A DNA stretch of 64,000 bases from Colius striatus. Its lineage: Eukaryota; Chordata; Aves; Coliiformes; Coliidae. Made by a program: the position numbers and the translations under genes. This document shows positions 33,201 through 45,200 of the stretch, piece after piece. Under the pieces are notes generated by a model. That model had not been told where the DNA came from. It did no database searches and saw only the letters and a list, made by a program, of their open reading frames with translations. The first letter of the stretch is position 1, and each line of letters opens with the position of its first letter. Where the stretch lies: NCBI RefSeq assembly GCF_028858725.1, contig NC_084790.1, positions 6,144,001 to 6,208,000 on the forward strand, in the 5' to 3' direction.

Positions 33201-36200
33201 TAAAGCAGGTCCAGCTAGATGAATTTGCACAGGAACGTGTCCAGGTGGGTTTTGAAAACCTCCAGAGAAGGAGACTTGACAATTATCCCTTGTCCTGTCA
33301 CTGGACACTATAGAAGAAAGTGATGCTCCATCCTCTTGACATCCATCTTTCAAATACTTGTAAGTGTTCATGAAGTCCTCCTTCAGTCTTCTCTTCTCCA
33401 GGCTGAACAGCACCAGATCCCACAGCCTTTCCTCATCAGAGAGATGCTCCAGTCCCCTGATCATCTTTGGTGGCCCTGTGCTGGACTCACAACTGGATGT
33501 AAATCCCATAGAGACAGCAAGCTATGATTCCCCATCAAAATGGAAGGATGCATCAAACTGGATCCTGCAGAAGTCTGTTCCAAGTCTAGTATCATTCAAA
33601 TAATTTTCATTCATTACTTAAGTGGTGTAGGAAGGAAGGAGCTGGAAACCCACTCCTAGTTACAAATTACCTCAAATCAATCAAATATAATTCACTGAGG
33701 ACAAATGGAACAAGCTGAAGCTTCAGTGCCCAGTGGAGAGAAGGAGGAGGTAACTGAGCAGCAGCTCTGTCCAGAGGACCTAGTGGTTGTTATGGATCAG
33801 AAAACGAGCATGAATCAGCAGTGCTCTCCATTACTGAGAATTAGCACTCCATGGAGCTTTATAAACAGGACAGCTGTGCAAGATGCATGAGGTAATCGTA
33901 ACACTCTGCTCAGCTTTGCTAGCGTGCAAGCTGGAGGGCTGCACACAGTTTTGGGCACATATTTCAGGAGATATGTGCACCAAATGGAGAAGAAAACAAC
34001 CAGAAAACTAGAAGATAAAAAAACCCCCATCCTATGTGCAAAACCAGAAAGACCCATGGCATTGTTAGCACAGAGGTGTCCCATATTAAGCATCCCTACA
34101 TCAACTTCCATGCTTCAGGGAGAACTTCTGGCAGCCAAGGCAGCTTGTATTATAAAGTTCGGTTTGTTTGGTTTTGCTGTCTGAAAAACAGGGCTAGCTA
34201 AGCACTCAAATAACTTGCCTAAGGAGGTTTAGACAAACCATCTGGCACAGTACAAGGACAGGACAGTCTGCCCTGGGGCATGGGGATGCTGTGGATGACT
34301 GCAGTAGATTCCTTCCCATCCTGTTTTCCGAAGACCAATCCTGTGTTCAATCCAACGCAGGCTACAGACTCAACTCAACCTTTAAGCTGCTCTTCTTTCC
34401 TACATGACATCTCCTGACTTAAAATTCAGGTCATGTTGTATTCAGACTTTGTAAAACAGTAGGGACAATTACAGACTACCTGCATTTAAACAGTGAGCTC
34501 TCCTGGTTGCAGTTCCTGGTCACAGCAATCCACAATCACTTTGTGCCAGACAGGAAAGTGTGGGCAACTTGACATGGTATTTCTGGACCATGACCTAGCC
34601 ATCACTCAGCTTCCTCTTGAATAACTGGAGGAATCCACAGAAATCCTCTGCTATCTGGCATATCTTCTATCCTTTGGAACTGCTCTTCCAAACCACCTCT
34701 CATTAACAAATGTATTTCAAGAATATGGTCAATAACTAACACAGAACGAACAGACACTTTTTCAAATGCTGAACATCACTGCAGTGATGCAGTGTTTACA
34801 AATACACAAAGGGTGGGTGTCAGGAGGATGGAGCCAGGCTCTTCTCAATGATGTCCAATGATAGGACGAGGGGCAGCAGGTACAAGCTGGAACATAAGGG
34901 GTTCCAAAGAAATACATGGAAGAATTTCTTCCCTGTGAGGGTGAGGGAGCACTGAACAGGCTGCCCAGATGGGTTGTGGAGTCTCCTTCTCTGGGGACAC
35001 TCAAAACCCAACTGTATGAGTTCCTGTGTGACCTGCTCTAGATGGTCCTGCTCTGACAGGGGGGTTGGACTGGAGCATCTTTCAAGGTCCCTTCCAGCCC
35101 TTGAGATTCTGTGATTCTGTGATCTATGGGAGAGTTCATAAATGTCCACATCATTGAAGATCTTTCAAGTGGTCACTGCAAAGCTCTACCAGAAATACCC
35201 CAGACAAAACTGCAAACAAGTAATCAGTTAAAGGGAGAATCTGTTTTTCTCAAGACAATGCTGCTTTCCAGCTTATCTTTAAAACTTCAGCACCCACAGA
35301 GTGAAAACCCCCAAGCCCTTGTGGTAAAGTTTGTCTTGAAACACTTCGTCTCAAAGGTTTAGGTGGATTTTTGCCATCCATGCTTCTGCAATCGTGAGAG
35401 CTGCATGCACAAAAAAGGTCTTTATTTCCTCAATTTCTAAGGTTTTAAACCTCTAAGGAGGTTTAGTCAAACCATCTGGCACAGCATCTATCCTCCAACT
35501 GACAGTTTCTGGCATTCCTAAGAGAAACTAAAAAGAATGAAACACAGCCTTTCTTCACACAGGGAATAAACTATTTCCCCTGAAATGAATTCTGCATAAG
35601 GGTAAGGGAAGACTATGTGGAGAAGAGTACAAAATAAAAACAAGAAATGAAAAAAAAACCCAAGAACAGAGTCACAACATCCAGTGATTTACAAATTTCA
35701 TCAGAGGAAGCAAACACGACCACCTCAGCAGGCCTTTTGCAAGACACCTCACATATGCCTGGCCAGATAACTGTAGTTTTGGTTTGAGCAAGCATCAGCA
35801 AGTTCCTGGGGTTGTGTTAATTCTTGTGCTCAGAGTTAAGGTTTCCTGATACTTGACTTTTGAAAGCTTCTTTTGACTGCTCAGACTGTGCCATTTTGAA
35901 CTATCCGGCCTTGAAGATCATCTCAGCCTGGACGGTTTTAGAAAAGAAAACCCACAGGGGAGTTCAGCATCTCCCCCTAACAGTCACAGCTAGTAAAGTC
36001 TCCAACAAATTAAAAGCTTTCTCCTTTACCTCTCAACAGCCTTTGAAACCTCACTGTCCTCTTCTCCCTCCCCATTATTTTTCCCCTCTTAATAACCACA
36101 AACATTCCCCAAACAGGGAGATCTCTTCATGCCAAGAGCAAAAGCACACTGGACTAATGGATCAATACTTCATCTGGCTCTTTGATGTGGACTTTAGTTA

Positions 36201-39200
36201 AATATACTGCATCAAAAAGAAGATCAAACAGCACTAACCTTTTTGGAAAGGGGCATAATGCTGCTAGGTCGAACAAGCCGCCGCTTCTTACAGCTCAGTA
36301 CCGGGCGAGTGCGAGCTGCTACACACGTTCCATCCCAAGCTGAAGAAACCATGTTCAGCCGTTGCTTTTTATGCAAGAGCTCCTCAGCTTCCTGGCTGTC
36401 TCCCTGAGCATGTTCTGCCAGGCCAGGCTGAAGACTGCCAAAGAAGAGAAGAGAATACAAAAGATACCGTGATTCACTCAACCATTCCATGGTACCCAGC
36501 AAGTACCAGCCAGGTTCACAGTTCAGACTTCAGTAAACTAAACTAAGTTTAGAGCACTGCAGCTTCACGGGGCAATAGCTTTTATTAGGGTGGCTCTAAG
36601 TTTTGCTTTTACTTTGGTCATTTTCCACATTCTCCCATTACTGAATCTTTGAGAAAATACCTTTGGAAGTTCTGAATGGAAAAGAGCATGCAAAGCCAGA
36701 CACAGAGCAAGACCAAAAGCTACTCTACACATGAATAGCTTTAATCCTAGGATTCAGCTTCCCCCAGAACTACAGTTCAGGCCACCTTAAGACAACAGGT
36801 TCTCATGAGTCTAAATGTCAGACAGCACAAGATAGAGAACATATGATTTTCCAGGAAAAATATTTAGCATCACTTTGAACTTGCTTCTGATCAGTATTTG
36901 AGAACTATACCTATAACAACTCAGCAGTGACACCAGAAAGGTTGCAATGTAAACATTAACCTTTCTGTTCTATGTACCAAGGATTCTCCTGTCCACACAC
37001 AGTAACCCCAGTCCACCACGGTAGCAATACAGCATGCCACCAACAAATACCAGCACAGCTCCTCATCTACAGAACGTTTTCATGTACATTTTATGTGTGT
37101 TTCTTTTTTTAAAATGCACAGCATTAAAGTCCTGTGGTCTAAGGCTCAGCAGTTCAAAGGCTACAGGCAAGTAAAAGGCTCTGTTATAGCCTGTAGTGTT
37201 TCGGCTTCAGCAACAAGTTAGCTAATCAGTGCTTTCTACATTTGCTCACACTGCACCAGTGCAGCATGTCCCTCCATCTCAAGGCACTAAGCAAGTGCAA
37301 TGATGCTGGCAATGCTTCTCTAGTTACCATCAGAACTTCAAAGCACTATGTGTGCAAGGGTTTTACAAGTGGTTCAGTCTGAAATCCTCCTGCAGCATGA
37401 GTGTTTCCTTCACTTGTTTTTGATTATTGACTTAAAAGACTTTCTGAAAAAAACAGCCTGGATAAACAAAGAATTGAGAAAGTTTTACTCCTCAAATCAG
37501 TTAGGATTTGGGTTTCTCAGGGCCTCCAGAAAAATGGGCCACTAGTACCTTTGAATCATAAAATTTGCAAGTGTTTAAAAAATGCCCATAAAGAAAGCTT
37601 TGAACATGCTCACTGTATGGTTGCCTGCAGTGTGTCTTCACTTAAACACAGTCAGTTTAATACCATTTTCAGAAAAACAATGCAGTAGAAAACCTCAAGC
37701 AAGCAACCTCCTCCAGAACGTTTCCAAGCATGGCCCACTACCACACTTTTTTCAAGAAGAGATGATCTACATGGTTACCAACCCGCATATTACACGCTGG
37801 TTTCCAAAGGTACTTTGTCAAGATCATATAAATCAATCTCTTCCCCTAATATGCGAGCAACTTACCTGTTAATAACTCCATTGACGGGTCTTGGTGCTCC
37901 ACAGGGCTTGGCGGGATGGGATTCAGGAGTATTTGCAGCAGAAATACCAAAGTTCTCTAGTGGCTGGGATCCAGAAACACTCTAAAAAAGGATGAGAAAA
38001 ATAATAAAATAATTTTTAAAAGCTTCTTTAACAGTCACAAGTTTGTTATTCCCAGATTCTGCACTGTAGCCGTGCATTTCCACAGGACTTCAAAACAAAG
38101 GGTTCAGAAGTCTTAGGAGGCAGCTCTGGAAAGAGAATGGATACAGGACAGTATCCAAAGGACTTCAATTCCTCTCAGGCTGAAAGGCTGAGGCCTTTCA
38201 GGAGGTTTTAGCATTTTGTCTTGATACTGCAAACAAGTTCATAACCACCCATAAACCTCACAGGTGTCTTCTGAAGTTTGATGTTGTGCTCTAAGCTGCA
38301 TGGGCAAAAGCTCTTGTCTAAGCACTTTGGGGGAAAATAAGAAGAGAAGGAGAGAACAGAATTTGCATTTTAAATGAATAAATACCTGTACAAACATGGT
38401 CCAAATAGCATTTTTAAAACTATCTTTTAAATGTACACAACCAGTAGGTTTTGGATTTAAGTAGGACAACTCTGTAAAGTTAAAACTGTCTGATAAACAC
38501 AAAGCTAGAAACGTGGTTTGGCAAAGTAAAGGAAAACCTAAGCTAAAGACACAGAGCTGCTCAATCCTTCCTACTTTGGGTCTGAAATACAGACTGCTTG
38601 GCTCTACAGCGAGCAGCAGTTACTGGGTGGCTGCAGCACTGAACGTTGCCCATCTCCCACTGCACTGCAAATGGCATCAATGCGGGGCAGATTGTCACTG
38701 CAGCTTCCAAGGACATGATGGTGACATTCCAGCTCCCCACCCCAGCATGCTCCTCCTCCCTGGGGTTACACATTATTTCTTGCCTCATGCAGCACTTCCT
38801 ACACTTGCTGCCAACGCCTCTCTAGCTGGGTTTCCCCCTTTGCATACACAATGGTGGTGGTGCAGTTCTAGTACTAGTGAAAAAAAACCACACAAGGTCT
38901 AATGTATCTACGGAGATGGGCTGTCTGGCCAGCCAGCCCCTCTGCATGTCACATGTACCGTCTCAAAAGTATCGCTATCACATTGATTAGAATCACTCCA
39001 ACTCAACAAACTGTGAAAATCAGGCTACGGTGAGTGGTGGTGGACTAATGGTTCCAAAAATAGCATCACCAAGGGAAGGCAATTTCTAACAACACAGGCA
39101 ACTTCTGCCTGTTGCCTGTTTGAGGAACTTTGCTGGGTCTTCTACACTGATAGTAAAAAAGATACTTCTCCCAGGGGAGAACAGAGACAGGATCAGACTG

Positions 39201-42200
39201 ATAGGCACATCCCCAACACTCACTCTGAGCACACAGACATGGAGGAGAGATCATATTACCCCTGAAGCGTTAGGCAAGCATAACCCACATCCTGGCAAGG
39301 TGAAGTCAGCACAGGAGCTGAACGTTCTCCTGCTGGTTTCTAGCGGCTTGGCAATGCTGAGCCTTCACAGCACCTCTGCTGGAGGCAATCAAGGTTCGGG
39401 AAGGTGGGCACGTGTGACTCATAAGGTCTTTTGAAATAGGATATTCATTTTCTTCTCTAGAAAGAGTCTTAGAGGGGGAATCTGTTCTCCAAAAGTTGGC
39501 TCTGGCTTGGTTGTTTAGGACAGGAATATAAAGGCTGAACCCTGTTTCTTGCAGAGGAGGTGGAAAGTATCAATCTAAAAAGTCTATCAGAAAAAATCCC
39601 AGGCTCACCTTATCACACTGAAGATGGGTGTACCCCAAACAAAGCTCTAACACAAGTAACGAGGGAATGAGCAGGACTGCAAGAGTTTACATCTCCAGCA
39701 TTCGGAGCAGAGGCAGAGCTCCTGCAACCAGCTCCTCCTGGATCCCTCTCCTGATGCTGTGCTTTCCTCTGGGGCTAGCTGGACAACCAGGCTGGTATTT
39801 ATCATACCTAGATCACACCAGTGCTCCAGACAGAGCTCTTTTCTGTGTTTTGGGTCCATCTCGAGCCTAGAAGTACAGATTTTTAGGATCCCTAGGACTC
39901 CTGGAGAGGACATCAAAGACTCAGCTTCAGCATACCCTCTTTTTGCACACGAAACCAGAAGCCTGCAGACTACTGTGGCTCTCACGGCAGTAAAGAAGCT
40001 GTGTGCCGGCAGGCAGTCATGACCCAACACCAGGAACATTCCCCATATTTCCCATAAACCCAAACAGGTTCAGATCTTCACCTATTACTAGACACAAACT
40101 CCTAGAGCAGGGAAAACCCATACTGAGACACTCCATCAATATCTCTTCTCATTTGCTATTAAAAAATCTTAGGTACACCCCCTTGTCAGACCAGCGATAC
40201 AAGCAATGAATCAATATCAACAGCTGAGTTATTTCTTCAGGGCTCTGTGTTATTCCCATCTTCAGGCAAACACGTTTATTCACACACTGAGCTTCCAGTT
40301 CCCAACAGACATTCCCAGGGCTTTTTTTGCAAATCCCTTCCCTCCACTAGTGACAAGATTAGCTCCTCCTAGGGATTATCAGTCACATCCCACACATCAA
40401 CCAGATGCCCAAGGACATGTATCCTGCATCAAGGTGGCCAAGGGAGGTACCCAAGAGCAGCTGAGATTCAAAGAGGAGCTGGGATTGAGACAGAATGGAT
40501 TCCTCCTTTTACTCCACTTTGCAGACCAGTTGTCTCCTCCTATTAGTCTGCTACTGAGTGGGTGGGGATGGGTGGAGGGTGGGGGGGGGGGGGGGAGCTA
40601 CAAAAAACACCTACTTCTAAGCAGCCCAAAAGAGTGCTGAAATGATAAGCACCCCTCCAGGAGAGGCCCAAGAGATACTCTTCCAGGAAATGTCCTAATG
40701 CAACGGGAATGGCCTCTGGGCTAATCTCTGGCTGTAAGCAGATGAAGGCTCTGACTCAACACCCCACCCTTACGAGCACGTCTACTTAAGCACAAGCCCT
40801 CCAGCAGCAGGGTGTAGAAGCTAGGTGCCTGGAGGCAGTTGTTTCTGGTGGCTGACACCTCCAGCACAGCTGCAGAGAAATGGGCAGCATGGACTGATGT
40901 GTGTGTCTACAAGCAGTCACAAGTGGAAGGGGAGTAAAATATCCTTTTCAAGGAGGAGTTATCCTCCAAGACAGCAAGCACGGCTGGAGGAGTAGACACA
41001 AGGTGCCAAGTACAAACACACAGTCTACTTTACACTAAAAATGCTGTTCTTTGCTGCTCTCATTATCTACTGTTTGTTTCACCATGTTTCACCATTACCT
41101 CCAAGACCCACAAGAGAGACTGGATCTCCACTACATGAGCAGTGCAGTAATAAAAGCCTCTGTCTGAGGAGCTCACACCCCAGTGAAGGGGATGAGAAAA
41201 GGCACAACACAGGGAAATGAGTAAACACAGCAACAGTGAGATGGCAGTGAGCAGCAAAAGCAGACAGCACTGGACAAGCAAGCTTTGTTTTTTCCCCATA
41301 CATCAGAACACGTCTACAGATATTTTCCATTCTGTATAGAGATGGTGTCTAAGACAATCTAAAAAAGGACAACGTGGTGATTTTTTAGGTATATGGAAAA
41401 TGACTTAGATATGTGGGAACAAAGTCAGGTGGGACACAGTCCTTCCATCTGCAGATTCCCAGGTTGAAAATACACTCATGTCAGATAAACATCCTGATTT
41501 AAACAGATAAGGAAGAAAATATTCTTCCTATTGCTGTCAAATTTGATCATTTATCTCCGCTATCAGCCTGCCATTTACAGATTAGCTCCCAAACAACGGC
41601 CAATTCATCAGTGCAGAAGCATGCTATTTCTGAAGCGCTGTCACTACACTTGTTTATTATCCTCCAAGCACTTTTTGAGTTAAAGCATTAAGGGAGGGGA
41701 GGGGGGAACATGACAGACGGACATCACTGCTCAAAGCCAGACACTGCGTAATGCTGGTGATTCAATCATGATCTGCAGCAACCTCTCCTCATCCTGGCTT
41801 TCCAGCCTGCTGTCGCTCCTCCAGCGTGGCTCTTAGCGTCTGAGCCACCATCTACTATTTCAGACGTGAGCAAAACCTGTTTATTGTACCAAATTACACA
41901 GCAGAGATTTGGGCTCAGCTAATCTGCTAAGTAAAGACTTAAAATCCCAGCACAAATATGAAAGCTGGTGTCAAGTGAGGAGACGTTTTATTACAGTCAC
42001 TTGTAATAACTCCTTTGCAGTCCAGTGTTGTCAAAGAATGTCACAGTATTTGGTATTAGCATTCAATATCAGAAAAATTCTGAAAAAGCCTAGGAAAAAA
42101 CACTCCAGGTACAATTTTATTGATCACTTTAAGGTTTTTTTATCTGTATCAACTATATTCAATATTAGGTCTATGAAAACCCAAGCATTGCCATTGCAGT

Positions 42201-45200
42201 GAAGCTCTGTTTCTCCCCAAATGTGGCATTAGGTCAGCAAAGCAGGAGCACTGCAGCTTGGTAGCAGGAGTCACACAGGGACCACCCGTCTCCTAGTACT
42301 ACACCACAACTTCAAAACCCTCCACTTTAATACATCAATGTGTCTCACCAAAAGTAATCACAGACAGGCTGAGCAGCATGATGAAGCCTTTAGTCTGTGG
42401 CCTACATTTTTGCATTAAATAATAAACACCTGGCACTCTGTGTAGTTTCCAGTGCATCTCACTGAAATCATTAGTTCCCTTTCCAAGAGGTAACACTCTG
42501 GCAGATATGAATGGCCACATCTTTAGAAACCTTTGCTAATTGTTCTGCTCTCAGTTTGAGGTACTTTTTTTGCTACCGGGGATGGATTAGTTAGGATTTT
42601 TAAGCTTCACAAAATGCTAATGCATATTGCAAAGGTACCCTGAGGAACTCTCTTCTAAAAGGTGTTTAAATCCTACAGTTTATTAACCCCAAAAGAAATC
42701 TAGGTGGCCGCGAGCTACAGAGGCCAACAACTCCCATGTGAGGTCTCACAGACAAGGTGCTTCTACAAGATGTCAGACCCACACCAGACACACAGTTCGA
42801 GCTTGAAGGATGAACCTTCCCTACCCAAAATTCATGAATGTCAAGTATCTGGACCCAGCAGCTTCTGCTGCTGGCACTTACCAGCCGGTCAGCCCCAGGC
42901 TCCAGTTTAACTTCAGTACTAACGAGACGGGATGCATCATCTACTGCAGGATCAGGGGGTGACGCTTCACCAAGAACTATCAGCCCCTGGAAGAGAGGGA
43001 AGGGAATCAGAATTAACTGCAGTTCCTTTGGTCTCGGCAGGGAAATTGCTCATCCACCATCTCCCAGAAACTGCAACTGCTGCACAGCAAGTCTTGCATT
43101 TCTACCACACATTTTAGACATTATGCCAAACTGAATCCCCTGCTGCCTGGATTTTCCTGACATCTAAGCTGAACTTGGAAAGGACAGTGGCTGAAGCCAG
43201 ATTACATACTTTCAGTCCATTAATAGTAGACAGTTAGCTCCCTCTTGGACAAAACTGCTGAAACACTGCTGCTGTCCACTTCCCACTCTCCTTCCCCTCC
43301 TCCTGCACACGAGGAGGTTCAGTGAGCTGCATGCCAGCAAAACCAAAAGAGAACGTTTTGCTGTACCACAGAGCAGGAAATGACTGCTTTCATAGTACAA
43401 AGTGGAACTTGCCACCACAGCCAAGCAAAAAATTTTGAGTGAGTGCCAAAAATCTACAGTTAAACTCGTTACTCTGAGCAGATTTTTTCAGAGAAATGAT
43501 ATTCATAAAATTCAATAAGGAAAGAAAAACACTGATAAACAAGCCATTGCTATAACTGAGCAGGACAAAGCACAGTGGCACAGCACTGTTTTATCAGACT
43601 TAACATATGTTGTCTTGTTTATGTTTCACTCTAAGTGAAGCTTACTCTCAAGGCAGGACTGTTTTCTCTAAGAATAACACAAAAGAAAATAAAATCATTA
43701 TAATCATGCATATTCTGAGATACATTATAACAAAGCAAGCTAAAATGTGCAGGGGCTTACAGAGTTGGTGGAACTTGCTGGCCATGAATATAGTCCAGGA
43801 CAAAGACAAGCCAGAACAAGTTTGCATTTGGTCAAACAAGGAACTACGGTAGGAGCTGCTCAGATTAACAGACAGATCAGTCATGTGAAAGAATGCATAG
43901 TGTATCACAAGTAAGTGAGCCTGGAAGGGAACCTGGACATACTGTCTGGAGAGAGGAGAGAACTACAAGCCTTCCCTCAGAGTCTAAAAAGTCAAATCTT
44001 ACATAACCAATGCCATGGCAGTCGCTCATGTTGATCTTATGCCTTGACACAATCTTCTACAGAACAGAATGGTAGCTTTCCAGGAAGACAGTGGTAGCCT
44101 ACAGTTCAGGGATACTTTATTTTAAAACAGTTCATAAAGGAAATATAACTGTATGGGGCCTCTGGCCAGCAATAAGGAAGCAGACAATTTCTAGAATAAA
44201 CATGGTGATGATTTTCTACAGTCTTCTGACATCCCGAGAGGATGATTAGTGGATCAGAGAGGCTGAAATGCTGAAGTCAAATACTGCTGTGCTTTTCCTC
44301 TACTCTTGAAAGATCTCTCTCTGAAAGAAATCCATCACATTTCACCACTGCTTCCAGAAACATCCTCAGGCATGCTTCAGTAAAGAGGTCAGTCATCTCT
44401 CAATGTCGGGTGTAGGAGAGGGTGGACAGGAAAAAACTAGAAGCATGAGACTGAATGCAAAGTTGGAACCGAGGAAACTGCTTCCTTTTTACACTCCAGA
44501 AAGCATTTGGGCTTCTCATTTGCTTAGCAAGAGAATGAGACAGGGAAGCACAGGCATCAGGAATGGAAACAGCCACCAAGAACTTCTGCCTTCAGTTTAA
44601 AGGGAGAGGACGAAGGCAGCTGCTCTACGCCTCAGGAAGCAGCAGTAACAAATTTTATTTCCTGTGGGTATCTGTATACAAGTATATCCCTCTACTGGTG
44701 ACTCTGAAGCAGAGGGAATGCTTTAATACAGCCTGCCCTGTGACAGTCACAGCTTTAGCCCTCATGTCCTCGAACAGAAGCCATGTCACTGTCCAATATG
44801 TTGTCCTCTCCCAGCTCCTAGCCCATGAGACAGGCTCTATGGACCTACAATGCTGCACGCTGGATGGCATCTTCCTACTGAGGGTTTATACTCAGTGCTT
44901 TGCTTCTAAGAGCTTGATAACTCTATTATTTATACACTTCCAAATAATAGAGGTGAATTAGAAGGGCAACATCAAATTTCCAACTCCCTTTCAAGACAGG
45001 GAAAGGAACAGTGCATATGAATTACTCCAAGGTCACACAACTTCTGCTTTTCACCATCAGGCTGTAAAACAAAAGGAAGCCCCCTCCAATATTTATGCAC
45101 AAGGTTGCTGCTTCGTTACTCCCATTTTTATCACTAATGATGGTATTAAAGAGAGTCCATCTTACAAGTCTCAAAGACAGAGACAGATCTCAGATGTCAA

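Larger units (their letters stand above)
32661..36238 (-). other. KANSL1: KANSL1 intron 6
   Basis: The intron is 3.6 kb. It holds CR1 fragments at 33131-33489 (-) and 34808-35122 (+). About 33895-34010 there is a possible very old CR1-like stretch (CTGCACACAGTTTTGGGCAC), too diverged to call. No genes. Confidence 0.82.

Noticed and set aside
40581..40595. G15 run (and the G14 run at 58381-58394) as functional G-quadruplex sites
   Set aside because: Simple homopolymers prone to sequencing error; no supporting context.
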